Source: Lentzea guizhouensis
GTDB taxonomy: Bacteria; Actinomycetota; Actinomycetes; Mycobacteriales; Pseudonocardiaceae
Assembly: GCF_001701025.1 (NCBI RefSeq)
Contig: NZ_CP016793.1
Location: 3,534,001-3,598,000, forward strand
Direction: 5' to 3'
Length of the DNA: 64,000 nucleotides
The position numbers and the translations under genes are program-made. Each line of letters opens with the position of its first letter. Position 1 is the stretch's first letter. Below the pieces are notes generated by a model. It ran no database searches. It was not told the DNA's origin and saw only the letters and a list, made by a program, of their open reading frames with translations. Below, in pieces: positions 24,062 through 33,015 of the stretch.

Positions 24062-25155
24062 AGCCGGTGTGGAAGGTCGTCGGGTGGGTCGGTGGTGCGC
24101 TGGGTGCCGTGGCCGCCGGTGCCGCCGTCGCGCAGACCGCGAAGGTGTCGCACGAGCGCAAGACGGCCACCGACAGCCTGGCCGACGAGCCGCTGGGGTT
24201 GCTGCGGCCCGACCGCGAGTCGACGGTGGCCGCTGACGACGGCACGCCGATCTCGGTCGAGGAGGTCGACCCCGCCGACGGTGGCGAGCCGGACATCACC
24301 GTGGTGCTGGTGCACGGGTTCGCGCTCGACCGCCGCTGCTGGCACTTCCAGCGCCGCGACCTCGCCGAGCTGATCGACCCGCGCGTCCACCAGGTGCTCT
24401 ACGACCAGCGCAGCCACGGCCGTTCGGGACGGTCGTCCGCGGAGCACAGCACCATCGAGCAGCTCGCGCTCGACCTCGACTCGGTGGTCCGCTCGGTCGT
24501 GCCGGAGGGGCCGCTGGTGCTCGTCGGGCACTCGATGGGCGGCATGACGATCATGGCGCTGGCCGAGAAGCACCCGGAGCTCTTCGAGGACCGGGTGCGC
24601 GGCGTCGCGTTCATCGGCACGGCCGCCGGTGCGGTCGGTGGCGCGGGCCTGTCCAAGTCGGTGCTGTCGCGGTACAACCCGGTCACGCTCGGCGTCGGCC
24701 GGCTCGCCGGACTGCAGCCAGGCCTGGTCGAGTGGGTGCGCAAGAGTGCGAAGAGCCTGACCTGGAGCGGTATCCGCTTGGGGGCGTTCGGCGACCGCAA
24801 GGTGGCCCCGTCCCTCGTGGACCTCATGGAGCAGATGATCGGCGGGACCTCGGTGAAGGTGCTCACCGAGTTCCTGGAGACCCTCGGCACGCACGACCGC
24901 TACAAGGCGCTGGCGGGTCTGCGGCACTGCGAGGTGCTGATCCTGAGCGGTGACGCGGACAAGCTGACGCCGTTCTCGCACGCCGAGCGGATGGCCGAGG
25001 AGATGCCGCACGCCACCCTCGTCAGGGCCCCCGGTGCCGGGCACATGGTGATGATGGAGCAGGCTGACCTCGTCAACGACCATCTGGTCGCGCTCGTCGA
25101 ACGCTGCGCGGCCGATCGCGGAGAGAGCCGGAAGAAGTGGTGGCGGCGAGCGTGA
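24058..25155 (+). CDS. Alpha/beta fold hydrolase with N-terminal membrane anchor
   Basis: 365 residues. Starts at GTG 24058, overlapping the alr stop. A short N-terminal hydrophobic helix (about 5-25, VVGWVGGALGAVAAGAAVAQ) probably tethers it to the membrane. Then follows an alpha/beta hydrolase: oxyanion region VLVHGFALD, DQRSHGRSG, nucleophile elbow GHSMGGM near residue 158, acid in SGDADKLTP and final His in GAGHMVMME. The nearest known types are epoxide hydrolase or lipase/esterase-like; the substrate is not evident. The same hydrolase lies between alr and tsaE in many actinobacteria, suggesting an envelope-linked task. Confidence 0.88.
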   Translation: MKPVWKVVGWVGGALGAVAAGAAVAQTAKVSHERKTATDSLADEPLGLLRPDRESTVAADDGTPISVEEVDPADGGEPDITVVLVHGFALDRRCWHFQRRDLAELIDPRVHQVLYDQRSHGRSGRSSAEHSTIEQLALDLDSVVRSVVPEGPLVLVGHSMGGMTIMALAEKHPELFEDRVRGVAFIGTAAGAVGGAGLSKSVLSRYNPVTLGVGRLAGLQPGLVEWVRKSAKSLTWSGIRLGAFGDRKVAPSLVDLMEQMIGGTSVKVLTEFLETLGTHDRYKALAGLRHCEVLILSGDADKLTPFSHAERMAEEMPHATLVRAPGAGHMVMMEQADLVNDHLVALVERCAADRGESRKKWWRRA

Positions 25156-25613
25156 AGACCGTCGAACTGCCCCTGGTGGAGGACACCGAGGAGTTCGGCC
25201 GCAAGCTGGGTGAAGTCGTGCGGGCCGGCGACCTGTTGCTGCTCGCGGGACCGTTGGGTGCCGGGAAGACGGCCTTCGTGCGCGGTCTCGCGCGCGGGCT
25301 CGGGGTGCAGGGCCGGGTGTCCTCGCCGACGTTCGTCGTCGCCCGCGTGCACGAGCCCGCCGAGGACGGCAGGGGCGTGCGGCTGGTGCACGTCGACGCG
25401 TACCGGCTCGGTGGGCACCTGGACGAGCTGGACGACCTCGACCTGGACACCGAGCTGGTCGACGCGGTCGTCGCGGTCGAGTGGGGCGAGGGCGTCGCGG
25501 AACGCCTGAACGAAGATCATCTGCTGATCCGCCTCGAACGCGGAACCGACGACGTTCGCACAGCTCAGCTCGTTCCGCACGGCGAATGGACCACCCGTAC
25601 CCTGCCGGTGTGA
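25137..25613 (+). CDS. tsaE: tRNA threonylcarbamoyladenosine biosynthesis ATPase TsaE
   Basis: 158 residues. ATPase of the TsaBDE complex that makes t6A37 in ANN-decoding tRNAs. P-loop GPLGAGKT near residues 39-46, SSPTFVV switch and the VEWGEG motif near 117 are diagnostic. The start is uncertain: GTG 25137 has GGAGAG upstream, while GTG 25152 (VKTVELPL) overlaps the hydrolase stop as GTGA and gives 153 residues. The partners tsaB and tsaD lie 1.8-2.9 kb downstream, separated by two inserted genes. Confidence 0.94.
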   Translation: MVAASVKTVELPLVEDTEEFGRKLGEVVRAGDLLLLAGPLGAGKTAFVRGLARGLGVQGRVSSPTFVVARVHEPAEDGRGVRLVHVDAYRLGGHLDELDDLDLDTELVDAVVAVEWGEGVAERLNEDHLLIRLERGTDDVRTAQLVPHGEWTTRTLPV

Positions 25614-25676
25614 GGCGGTTCGGCTGATGGTGTGCGGTTGATCAAGGACGGGTTCGGGCCGGTCGATGGGATCCGC

Positions 25677-25991
25677 ATGATCAAGAAGACGCTCGCCGCC
25701 ACCGCGGCCGTCGGGGGTGTCCTGCTCGCGATCACGCCCGCCTCCGCCGGAGAGCACGACCGTTCCGCCGCCGACAGCCTGTGCGCTGCCCCGTGGCAGT
25801 GGAACGGCCCGCTCTCGCTGCTGCACGAGAGCTCCACGCCCGGCTACGTCGCGTGCCACGACGACCACGCCGGCCGCCGCTCCGACCTCAGCGTGGCCGA
25901 CGACGCCTGCCTGCAGCCGTGGCGGTGGAACGGCCCGCTGGAGATCTTCACGGTCGGCCCGTCGCCGTTCCACGCCGCCTGCGCCGGCTGA
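25677..25991 (+). CDS. Small secreted four-cysteine protein with internal duplication
   Basis: 104 residues. Signal peptide 1-24 (MIKKTLAATA...), cleavage likely after PASA. The mature part is two copies of one module: C36-x2-PWQWNGPL...C60 and C78-x2-PWRWNGPL...C102. The Cys-Cys spacing is exactly 24 in both, and the repeat period is 42. Each module could hold one disulfide. I recognise no family; a small extracellular or wall-associated protein is likely. ATG 25677 is chosen because the signal peptide starts there; a frame from 25632 would add 15 residues before it. It is inserted between tsaE and the convergent CoA ligase gene. Confidence 0.8.
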   Translation: MIKKTLAATAAVGGVLLAITPASAGEHDRSAADSLCAAPWQWNGPLSLLHESSTPGYVACHDDHAGRRSDLSVADDACLQPWRWNGPLEIFTVGPSPFHAACAG

Positions 25992-25999
25992 CCGTCCTC

Positions 26000-27349
26000 T
26001 CAGGACAGCTCGCGCTTGAGGACCTTGCCCATCTCGTTGCGCGGCAACGCGTCCAGGAACCGCACCACCCGCGGCCTCTTGTGCGGCGCCAGCAGGCGCG
26101 CCACGTGGTCGCTCAACGCCTCCGGTGCCGGTGCGACGCCGGCCGGCACCACCCAGGCCACGATCCGCTCGCCCAGGTCGTCGTCCGGCTCCCCGGTCAC
26201 CGCCACCTCGGCCACCGCGGGGTGCTCCAGCAGGGCGTTCTCGATCTCCCCTGCGCCGATCTTGTAGCCGCCGCTCTTGATGAGGTCGGTGGCCCGCCGC
26301 CCGACGATGCGGAGGTAGCCGTCGGGATCGCGCACCGCCATGTCGCCGGTCCGGAACCACCCGTCGCGCAACGCCGCCGCGGTCGCGTCCGGCCGGTTCA
26401 GGTACTCCAGGAACAGGTTCGGCCCGCGCACCTCGATCTCGCCGATCGCGCCGGCACCGACGTCCTCGCCCTGCTCGTCCACGACCCGCACGTCCACGCC
26501 GTCCACCGGCAGCCCGACCGCGCCCGGCCTGCGGTCGCCGTCGAAGCGCACGCTGACGTTCATCAGCGTCTCGCTCATCCCGTACCGCTCGACGATGCCC
26601 TGCCCGGTCGCCTTGGCGATCCGTTCGTGGTCGCTCGCCGGCAACGCCGCCGAGCCCGACACGAGCAGCCGCGCTCCCCGGAACCGGTCGGCGAGAGCTT
26701 GGTCCTGCTCCACGGCCTCCGCGATCCGGTGGTACATCGTCGGGACGCCGAACATCATCGTGGCGCCGGTCGCGAGCTCGGCACCGATGGCCTGCGGGGA
26801 GAACCTCACGTGCCGCACCGAGCCGCCCAGCCGCAGCGGGCCGAGGATCCCGATGCCCAGGCCGTGGACGTGGAACAACGGCAGCCCGTGCACCAGGACG
26901 TCGTCGCCGGTCCACTGCCACGCCCTGGCGAGCGCGTCGATGTTGGACGTCAGCGCGCGGCGGGGGAGCACCACACCTTTGGGTGGTCCGGTGGTCCCGG
27001 ACGTGTAGATGACCAGCGCGGGCGTCTCCGGTCCGGGCTCGGTGAACGCCCCGGGCTCGCCGAGCACGAGCGGTTCGTCGCGGAGCACCAGGTCAGGCCG
27101 GCTGTCGGAGAGGATGTGCTCGAGTTCGCGCTCACCGAGCTTGGGGTTGAGCGGCACGATCGCCACGCCCGCTTTGAGTCCCGCGACCACGGACACGCAG
27201 GTTTCCAGTGTTGACGTCGCCCAGACGGCGACCCGTGTGTGTCCGCGCAGCCGTTCGGCCAGAGTGCCCGCGGCCTGGTGCAGTTCGGCGTAGGTCAGGG
27301 ACTTCTCACCGAAGCGCAGGGCCTCGCGGTCACTCGGTTCAGCGAACAT
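26000..27349 (-). CDS. Acyl-CoA synthetase, FadD36/malonyl-CoA-synthetase-like
   Basis: About 449 residues from ATG 27349 (473 if a start at 27421 is used, which would leave only 2 bp to tsaB). ANL-superfamily adenylating enzyme: P-loop-like motif YTSGTTGPPKG, FGVPTMYH, YGMSETL (A5), GWFRTGDM and the C-terminal lysine in PRNEMGKVLKREL. Activates a carboxylic acid to an acyl-AMP and then the CoA thioester. The compact size suits FadD36/MatB-type short or dicarboxylic acyl substrates, but that is inference. Divergent from tsaB. Confidence 0.88.
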   Translation of the reverse strand: MFAEPSDREALRFGEKSLTYAELHQAAGTLAERLRGHTRVAVWATSTLETCVSVVAGLKAGVAIVPLNPKLGERELEHILSDSRPDLVLRDEPLVLGEPGAFTEPGPETPALVIYTSGTTGPPKGVVLPRRALTSNIDALARAWQWTGDDVLVHGLPLFHVHGLGIGILGPLRLGGSVRHVRFSPQAIGAELATGATMMFGVPTMYHRIAEAVEQDQALADRFRGARLLVSGSAALPASDHERIAKATGQGIVERYGMSETLMNVSVRFDGDRRPGAVGLPVDGVDVRVVDEQGEDVGAGAIGEIEVRGPNLFLEYLNRPDATAAALRDGWFRTGDMAVRDPDGYLRIVGRRATDLIKSGGYKIGAGEIENALLEHPAVAEVAVTGEPDDDLGERIVAWVVPAGVAPAPEALSDHVARLLAPHKRPRVVRFLDALPRNEMGKVLKRELS

Positions 27350-27423
27350 CCCTCCAGCGTGGACCCAGCCGCTGGAGGACGCATCGGAAGTGTGGGCTGC
27401 CGCACGTACTACTCTGGACAATC

Positions 27424-28104
27424 GTGCTAGTGCTCGCCGTCGACACGGCCACCCCCGCAGTCACCGCCGGTGTGGTCGACCTCGCGCCAGACTCCCCGCC
27501 GCGCCTGCTCGCGAAGCGGGTGACGCTCAACGCCAAGGCGCACGGCGAGCTGCTCACCCCGCACATCAGCGACGCCCTCGAAGAGGCCGGCAAGACCTTC
27601 GCCGACCTCGACGCGATCGTCGTCGGCGCCGGCCCCGGCCCGTTCACCGGCCTGCGGGTCGGTCTCGCCACCGCCGCCGCGCTCGGCCAGGCGCTCAACC
27701 GGCCGGTCTACCCGGTGGCCACCACGGACGCGATCGCCAAGGACGCCGCCAGCGGCCACCCGTTGCTGGTCGCGACGGACGCGCGCCGCAAGGAGGTCTA
27801 CTGGGCCGCCTACGACGCCGCCGGTCGCCGCACCGACGGGCCGCACGTCGAGCGCCCGCAGGAGCTCGCCGAGAAGCTGCCGGCGCTGGGCGTGCACCAG
27901 GCGACCGGTGAGGGTGCGGAGATCTACGCCGACGTCCTCGGCTTGGAGCTGCTCCAAGCCAAGCACCCGTCGCCGGAGGGCCTGGTCGCCGCCGCGGCCG
28001 CCGAGGTGCTCGCGAAGGCGCGGCCCGCCGCGTTGACCCCGCTCTACCTGCGCCGGCCGGACGCGGTCGAACCCACCGGGCGCAAGCGGGTGACCAGGCC
28101 ATGA
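27424..28104 (+). CDS. tsaB: tRNA t6A biosynthesis protein TsaB
   Basis: 226 residues. Non-catalytic ASKHA-fold partner that dimerises with TsaD. N-terminal VLAVDTATPAVTAGV, AGPGPFTGLRVGL near residue 65, and YWAAYD typify TsaB. GTG 27424 begins the protein at the conserved LVLAVDT; longer frames to 27208 run inside the divergent CoA ligase gene and are rejected. The stop overlaps the rimI start (ATGA). Confidence 0.95.
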   Translation: MLVLAVDTATPAVTAGVVDLAPDSPPRLLAKRVTLNAKAHGELLTPHISDALEEAGKTFADLDAIVVGAGPGPFTGLRVGLATAAALGQALNRPVYPVATTDAIAKDAASGHPLLVATDARRKEVYWAAYDAAGRRTDGPHVERPQELAEKLPALGVHQATGEGAEIYADVLGLELLQAKHPSPEGLVAAAAAEVLAKARPAALTPLYLRRPDAVEPTGRKRVTRP

Positions 28105-28559
28105 CCACCGGCACCGTCACGCTCGCGCCGTTGCAGCACGCCGACGTGCCCAAGTGCCACGAGATCGAGCTCGACCTGTTCCCCGGTGAGGACCCGTGGA
28201 GCGAGACCGCGTTCCACAGCGAGCTCGACCGCGGCAACTACTACAAGGGCGCGTACTGCGACGGCGAGCTCATCGGATACGCAGGGCTCGCCGCGTCCGC
28301 CTACGAGGCGAGTGTGCACACCATCGCCGTGGCGAGGCCGTGGCAGGGCAAGGGCGTCGGCAAGCTGTTGCTGCGCGACCTGCTCGCCCGCGTCGACGAG
28401 ATCAACGTGCCGGTGTTCCTCGAGGTCCGCACGGACAACGAGCCCGCGATCGCGATGTACCTGGCGCACGGCTTCGAACGCCTCGGCCTGCGCCGCCGCT
28501 ACTACCAGCCGTCGGGTGCCGACGCGTACACGATGGGAAGGCCTGCTCACAGTGTCTGA
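28101..28559 (+). CDS. rimI: Ribosomal-protein-alanine N-acetyltransferase (GNAT)
   Basis: 152 residues. GNAT fold: [14 protein letters not shown] is the acetyl-CoA pyrophosphate loop (Q/R-x-x-G-x-G/A), [18 protein letters not shown] is motif B. RimI proteins acetylate N-terminal alanine of S18 and often other proteins. ATGA overlap with tsaB and an 8-bp overlap with tsaD make the three genes one coupled unit. The same arrangement occurs in other actinobacteria, where RimI may act broadly. Confidence 0.93.
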   Translation: MTTGTVTLAPLQHADVPKCHEIELDLFPGEDPWSETAFHSELDRGNYYKGAYCDGELIGYAGLAASAYEASVHTIAVARPWQGKGVGKLLLRDLLARVDEINVPVFLEVRTDNEPAIAMYLAHGFERLGLRRRYYQPSGADAYTMGRPAHSV

Positions 28560-29607
28560 TCGTCTGATTCTGGGCATCGAGAGCTCGTGCGACGAGACGG
28601 GCTTCGGCATCGTCCGCCTCGGTCCGGACGGCTCGCTCGAACTGCTCGCCGACGAGGTCGCCTCCAGCGTCGAGGAGCACGCCCGCTTCGGCGGCGTCGT
28701 GCCGGAGGTCGCCTCGCGCGCCCACCTCGAGGCCCTGGTCCCGACCCTGCGCCGGGCGCTCGACACCGCGGCGGTGGAGCTCTCCCAGATCCACTCCATC
28801 GCCGTCACCGCCGGTCCCGGTCTCGCCGGCGCGCTGCTCGTCGGCGTCTCCGCGGCGAAGGCCTACGCGGCCGCGCTCGGCAAGCCGCTCTACGGCGTGA
28901 ACCACCTCGCCGGCCACGTCGCCGCGGACACGTTGCAGCACGGCCCGTTGCCGCAGCGCTGTCTCGCGCTGCTGGTCTCCGGCGGCCACTCGCAGCTGCT
29001 GCTGGTCGAGGGCGGCCTGGCGAACTCGATCACCGAGATCGGCTCGACCGTGGACGACGCCGCCGGCGAGGCCTACGACAAGGTGGCGCGGCTGCTCGAC
29101 CTGCCCTACCCCGGCGGCCCGCCGATCGACAAGCTCGCCAAGACCGGCAACGGCTGTGCGATCGCGTTCCCGCGCGGTCTCACCGGCCCGCGCGACGCCA
29201 AGTACGACTTCTCGTTCTCCGGCCTGAAGACCTCGGTCGCCCGCTGGGTCGAACGCGCGGAGCGGGCCGGCGAGGAGATCCCGCTGGCCGACGTCGCCGC
29301 GTCGTTCCAGGAGGCCGTCGCGGACGTGCTGACCGCCAAGGCCATCCGCGCGGCGAAGGACCTGGACGTCGACACGCTGGTGATCTCCGGTGGTGTCGCG
29401 GCGAACTCGCGGCTGAGCGGCCTGGCCGCCGAGCGCTGTGCCGAGGCCGGCATCGAGCTCCGCGTGCCCCGCCCCCGCCTGTGCACCGACAACGGCGCGA
29501 TGATCGCGGCGCTCGGCGCCCACCTCGTCGCGGCGGGCGCCAAGCCGTCCCCGATGGACATCTCCACGGTCCCCGGCCTGCCGGTCGGGACCGTGCAAAT
29601 CTTCTAG
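28552..29607 (+). CDS. tsaD: tRNA N6-adenosine threonylcarbamoyltransferase TsaD
   Basis: 351 residues. Catalytic subunit transferring the threonylcarbamoyl group to A37 of tRNA. N-terminal [11 protein letters not shown], metal-binding His118 and His122 (NHLAGH), LVSGGHSQL, the [11 protein letters not shown] segment, [11 protein letters not shown] and [12 protein letters not shown] with the metal-binding Asp are all present. GTG 28552 overlaps the rimI stop by 8 bp. The gene ends the unit at a large hairpin shared with the convergent phoD-like gene. Confidence 0.97.
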   Translation: MSDRLILGIESSCDETGFGIVRLGPDGSLELLADEVASSVEEHARFGGVVPEVASRAHLEALVPTLRRALDTAAVELSQIHSIAVTAGPGLAGALLVGVSAAKAYAAALGKPLYGVNHLAGHVAADTLQHGPLPQRCLALLVSGGHSQLLLVEGGLANSITEIGSTVDDAAGEAYDKVARLLDLPYPGGPPIDKLAKTGNGCAIAFPRGLTGPRDAKYDFSFSGLKTSVARWVERAERAGEEIPLADVAASFQEAVADVLTAKAIRAAKDLDVDTLVISGGVAANSRLSGLAAERCAEAGIELRVPRPRLCTDNGAMIAALGAHLVAAGAKPSPMDISTVPGLPVGTVQIF

Positions 29608-29633
29608 CCCCGCCCCTCCCGTTTCCCCTTGAG

Positions 29634-29686
29634 GTCACGCGGGAGCCCTACGTTCCCCTGTGGGGAACGCGGGGGCCCCGCGTGAC
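29634..29686. terminator. Composite hairpin between tsaD and the convergent phosphatase
   Basis: Outer arms GTCACGCGGG (29634-29643) and CCCGCGTGAC (29677-29686); inner perfect arms CGTTCCCC (29651-29658) and GGGGAACG (29662-29669) around TGT. It lies 27 bp after the tsaD stop and can fold on either strand. Confidence 0.75.
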
Positions 29687-29710
29687 TTCCGGGATGCGGA
29701 ATGTGGGGAG

Positions 29711-29763
29711 CGCACGCGGGGAGCTTTCGTACGCTCCTGGCGCACGGAAGGGCCCCGCGTGCG
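29711..29763 (-). terminator. 23-bp imperfect hairpin at the end of the second phoD-like gene
   Basis: Arms 29711-29733 and 29741-29763 pair at 19 of 23 positions, loop CTCCTGG. It ends one base before the complementary stop of the phosphatase gene. The arm ACGCGGGGAGCTTTCGTACG resembles the hairpin at 53596-53646. Confidence 0.65.
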
Positions 29764-29764
29764 G

Positions 29765-31291
29765 TCAGCTGAGGCGGTGGAGGCCGGGGTTGCGGTCCTC
29801 GATGGCGAAGGAGGCCTTCGTGGTGACGGGGGCGCCGGGGGCGGAGACGTAGTCGACGGCGCGGAAGTCGGCGCGCACCTCACGGGCGGTGAAGCGGGTC
29901 CGCACGTACCCGCGCCGGTTGTTGAAGTACTTCACGTGCGGGTTCTCCGCGAGCATCGCCGGGGTCTCGGCACGGGTCTCCGAACCGTCACCGCCGGACG
30001 TGATCGACGTCGACACCAGCTCCGTGGCGACCGTGCGCGAGGTCGGGTCGTTCCAGCGTTCCTTCACCTCGGCCGCCCACGCCGCGTGCACGTCACCGGT
30101 GAGCACGACGGTGTTGCGCGCGCGAGAGAACCCAGCGGCCACCCGGTCGCGGTTCGCCGCGTAGCCGTCCCACGCGTCCATGTTGTTGGTCTCGCCCGCA
30201 CCCGGCGTGAAGTCCAGCTGCGAGAAGAACACCTGCTGGCCCAAGACATCCCAACGCGCGTGCGACCGGCGCAGGCCGTCCAGCAGCCACTTCTCTTGTT
30301 CCGCGCCAGTGATCGTGCGCGTCGGTTCCAACCGCTCCGGGCACGCCTTCACGCCGTCACCGCAGAGCTGGTCATCGCGGTACTGCCGGGTGTCGAGCAT
30401 GTGGAAGTTGGCGAGGCCACCCCACTGGATCCGCCGGTAGAGCTGCAGGTCGATGCCGTTCGGCTTGTTCCTGATCGGCATGTTCTCGTAGTAGGCCTGG
30501 AACGCCGCCGCCCGCCGCGCCAGGAAGTTCGGTTGCGGGGTCTGAGGCTTCTCGTAGACCTCGTCCGCCCAGTTGTTGTCGACCTCGTGGTCGTCCCAGA
30601 CCACCGACCACGGCGCCACGGCGTGCGCCTCCTGCAGGTCCGGGTCGGACTTGTACTGGGCGTGCCGCTGCCGGTAGTTGGCCAGCGTCTCGGTCTCCGG
30701 GCCCTCGTGGTCACGCGGGTTGCCGCCGGGCGCCACGTACGAGCCCGCCTTGTACTCGTACTGGTAGTCGCCGAGGTGCAGGACCAGGTCCGGCTGGTCC
30801 TCGGCCATCCGCCGGTACGCGGTGAAGTAGCCGTGCTCGAACTGCGAGCAGGACGCGAACGCCATGGTGAGCCCGCTGCCGATGGTCCACGGCGCCAATG
30901 CGGTCCGTGTGCGGCCAACGCGCGAGAGGTGGCCCTCGGCCGAGAAGCGGTAGAAGTACTCGCGACCAGGCAGAAGGCCGCGCACGTCGACGTGGACGCT
31001 GTGACCTTCCTCGGGCCGTGCGTGGGCCGTGCCGCGGCGGACGACCAGCCGGAACCGCTCGTCCAGGGCGATCTCCCACTTCACCGGAACGACGCGGGAC
31101 GGCATGCCGCCCATGCCGTCCTCGGCCAGCGGGGCCGGGGCGAGGCGGGTCCACAGGACCACGCCGTCGTAGGTCGGGTCGCCGGATGCGACCCCGAGGG
31201 TGAACGGGTCGGTGAGCTTGGCCGACCCCGCGCCGACGGTGGTGAGCGCCAGTCCCCCGATGAGGAGAGCGCGTCGCGTCACTCGAGTCAT
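29765..31291 (-). CDS. PhoD-like alkaline phosphatase/phosphodiesterase, Tat-exported
   Basis: 508 residues. A twin-arginine signal (TRVTRRALLIGG) leads to export. Then comes a PhoD N-terminal domain (FTLGVASGDP...GVVLWTRLAP) and a metallophosphatase core: FASCSQFEHGYFTAYRR, LHLGDYQYEY, VVWDDHEVDNNW and LTGDVHAAW carry the expected metal ligands. Start ATG 31291 has GAGGG seven bases upstream; GTG 31309 is an alternative. Likely scavenges phosphate from extracellular phosphodiesters or phospholipids. It lies 46 bp downstream of a paralogue in the same orientation, so the two are probably cotranscribed. Confidence 0.93.
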   Translation of the reverse strand: MTRVTRRALLIGGLALTTVGAGSAKLTDPFTLGVASGDPTYDGVVLWTRLAPAPLAEDGMGGMPSRVVPVKWEIALDERFRLVVRRGTAHARPEEGHSVHVDVRGLLPGREYFYRFSAEGHLSRVGRTRTALAPWTIGSGLTMAFASCSQFEHGYFTAYRRMAEDQPDLVLHLGDYQYEYKAGSYVAPGGNPRDHEGPETETLANYRQRHAQYKSDPDLQEAHAVAPWSVVWDDHEVDNNWADEVYEKPQTPQPNFLARRAAAFQAYYENMPIRNKPNGIDLQLYRRIQWGGLANFHMLDTRQYRDDQLCGDGVKACPERLEPTRTITGAEQEKWLLDGLRRSHARWDVLGQQVFFSQLDFTPGAGETNNMDAWDGYAANRDRVAAGFSRARNTVVLTGDVHAAWAAEVKERWNDPTSRTVATELVSTSITSGGDGSETRAETPAMLAENPHVKYFNNRRGYVRTRFTAREVRADFRAVDYVSAPGAPVTTKASFAIEDRNPGLHRLS

Positions 31292-31337
31292 GGTGAGACC
31301 CTCACGCACCAGGATGGATACCAGGTGAACGCTTCGC

Positions 31338-32843
31338 CTAGAGCCTGTGAAGCCCTGGAACTCGGTCCTCCACCGCGAACGACGCCTTGGTGCGCACGGG
31401 AGAGCCGGGCCTGGTCACGAAGTCGAGCCCGCGGAAGTCCGTCCGCAGCTCGTCGGGCGTGAACCGGGTCAGGGCGTAGCCGCGCCGGTTGTTGAAGTAC
31501 TTCACGTGCGGGTTCTCCCGCAGCCACGACGACGTCTCCGCATACTCCTCCGAGCCGTCGCCGCCGGCCGTGATCGACGTGGTCACCAGCTCGGTCGCGA
31601 GCGTCGGCGACGACGGGTCGTCCCAGCGCTGCTTCACCTCCGCGCCCCACGCCGCGTGCACGTCGCCGGTGAGCACGACCGGGTTGCGCACGTCCGCGAA
31701 CCCCGCCACCACCCGGTCGCGGCCGGCCACATAGCCGTCCCACGCGTCGAGGAGGAACTTGTCGACGTCACCCGGGATGTAGTCGTACTGCGAGAAGAAC
31801 ACCTGCTGGCCCAAGACGTCCCATCGGGCCGTGGAGTCGCGGAAGCCGTTGAACAGCCACTCCTCCTGCTGCGCGCCGAGCATCGTGCGGGACGGCTCCA
31901 GCCGTTCGGGGCAGAGCTGCAGACCGTCCCCGCAGGCCTGGTCGGTGCGGTACCGCCGGGTGTCGAGCAGGTGGAACGTGGCGAGCTCGCCCCACCGGAT
32001 CCGCCGGTACAGCCGCGGTGACCTGCGGATCGGCATGTTCTCGTAGTAGGCCTGGATCGCCGCGGCCCGGCGGGCGGGGAAGTCCGGCTGCGGCTTGTCC
32101 GGCAGCAGCCCGGCCCAGTTGTTGTCGACCTCGTGGTCGTCCCAGACCACCGACCACGGCGCGGCGGCGTGCGCGGCCTGCAGGTCCGGGTCGGCCTTGT
32201 ACTGCGCCTGGCGGCGGCGGTAGTCGGCGAGCGTGACGGTGGTCGGTCCCTCGACGTGGCGGACGTTGCCCTGCGGTGCGACGTGGATGCCGCTCTCGTA
32301 CTCGTAGGTGTAGTCGCCCAGGTGCAGCACGAGGTCCGGTTCGTCCTCGGCGAGCCGTCGATAGGCCGTGAAGTAGCCGTGCTCGAACTGCGCGCACGAC
32401 GCGAACGCCATCGTCAGCGGCACGTGCAGCGCCCCCGGCTCGGGTGCCGTGCGGGTGCGGCCGGTGCGGGAGAGGTGGCCGAGGGCCTTGAACCGGTAGA
32501 AGTACTCGCGGCCCGGCCGCAGTCCGGTGAGCTCCACGTGGACGCTGTGCCCGTCCTCCGGTCGAGCCGCGGTGGAGCCCTGCTGCACGATCCGGGTGAA
32601 CCGGTCGTCGTCGGCGAGCTGCCAGAACACCTCGGACGGCCGGTTCGGCATGCCGCCCAGCCCGTCGCCGGCGAGTGGGTCGCGGGCCAGCCGGGTCCAC
32701 AACACCACTCCGTCGGGTGTCGGGTCACCCGAGGCCACACCCAGTGTGAAAGGGTCAGTGCGGGTGGCGGACGCGGCGGCCGAGAACGCTGTGACACCGG
32801 CCACTCCGGCGAGCAGCAGCGTTCGGCGCGTCAACGTGGACAT
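31338..32843 (-). CDS. PhoD-like alkaline phosphatase/phosphodiesterase, Tat-exported (paralogue)
   Basis: 501 residues, strongly similar along its whole length to the next gene (TDPFTLGVASGDPT, VVWDDHEVDNNWA, VLTGDVHAAWGAEVK, NPHVKYFNNRRGY). The Tat signal is TLTRRTLLLAGVAG. The main differences are a shorter region near LLPDKPQPDF and a different lid segment (IPGDVDKFLL against TPGAGETNNM), so substrate preference may differ. Start ATG 32843; upstream in-frame starts to 33047 run into the groES promoter and are rejected. It diverges from groES, with the CIRCE operator 53 bp from its start. Confidence 0.93.
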   Translation of the reverse strand: MSTLTRRTLLLAGVAGVTAFSAAASATRTDPFTLGVASGDPTPDGVVLWTRLARDPLAGDGLGGMPNRPSEVFWQLADDDRFTRIVQQGSTAARPEDGHSVHVELTGLRPGREYFYRFKALGHLSRTGRTRTAPEPGALHVPLTMAFASCAQFEHGYFTAYRRLAEDEPDLVLHLGDYTYEYESGIHVAPQGNVRHVEGPTTVTLADYRRRQAQYKADPDLQAAHAAAPWSVVWDDHEVDNNWAGLLPDKPQPDFPARRAAAIQAYYENMPIRRSPRLYRRIRWGELATFHLLDTRRYRTDQACGDGLQLCPERLEPSRTMLGAQQEEWLFNGFRDSTARWDVLGQQVFFSQYDYIPGDVDKFLLDAWDGYVAGRDRVVAGFADVRNPVVLTGDVHAAWGAEVKQRWDDPSSPTLATELVTTSITAGGDGSEEYAETSSWLRENPHVKYFNNRRGYALTRFTPDELRTDFRGLDFVTRPGSPVRTKASFAVEDRVPGLHRL

Positions 32844-32895
32844 GCACTGAATACGGCTCCCGGTGGGTGAGTGGTTCGGGACCCTCGTTGAAGCG

Positions 32896-32922
32896 TTGGC
32901 ACTCTCATGGGTAGAGTGCCAA
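32896..32922 (+). promoter_or_regulatory. CIRCE operator (HrcA site) of groES-groEL1
   Basis: TTGGCACTC-N9-GAGTGCCAA: perfect 9-bp arms with the exact 9-nt spacer of the CIRCE consensus (TTAGCACTC-N9-GAGTGCTAA), one compensated change in each arm. It lies 94 bp before the groES start. HrcA repression with heat induction is the established function. hrcA is not in the window. Confidence 0.93.
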
Positions 32923-33015
32923 TTGCACGGCACCAGCACCGCCCCGACCCCCGCGACGGCGGGGTGGCAGGAGCCGTTTATTCGAACCTGCCAACGACCC
33001 GTGGAGGTCATCCCG

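Noticed and set aside
32863-33015. Longer groES starting upstream
   Set aside because: It would cover the CIRCE operator; GroES from GTG 33016 has the family length and GGAGG upstream.
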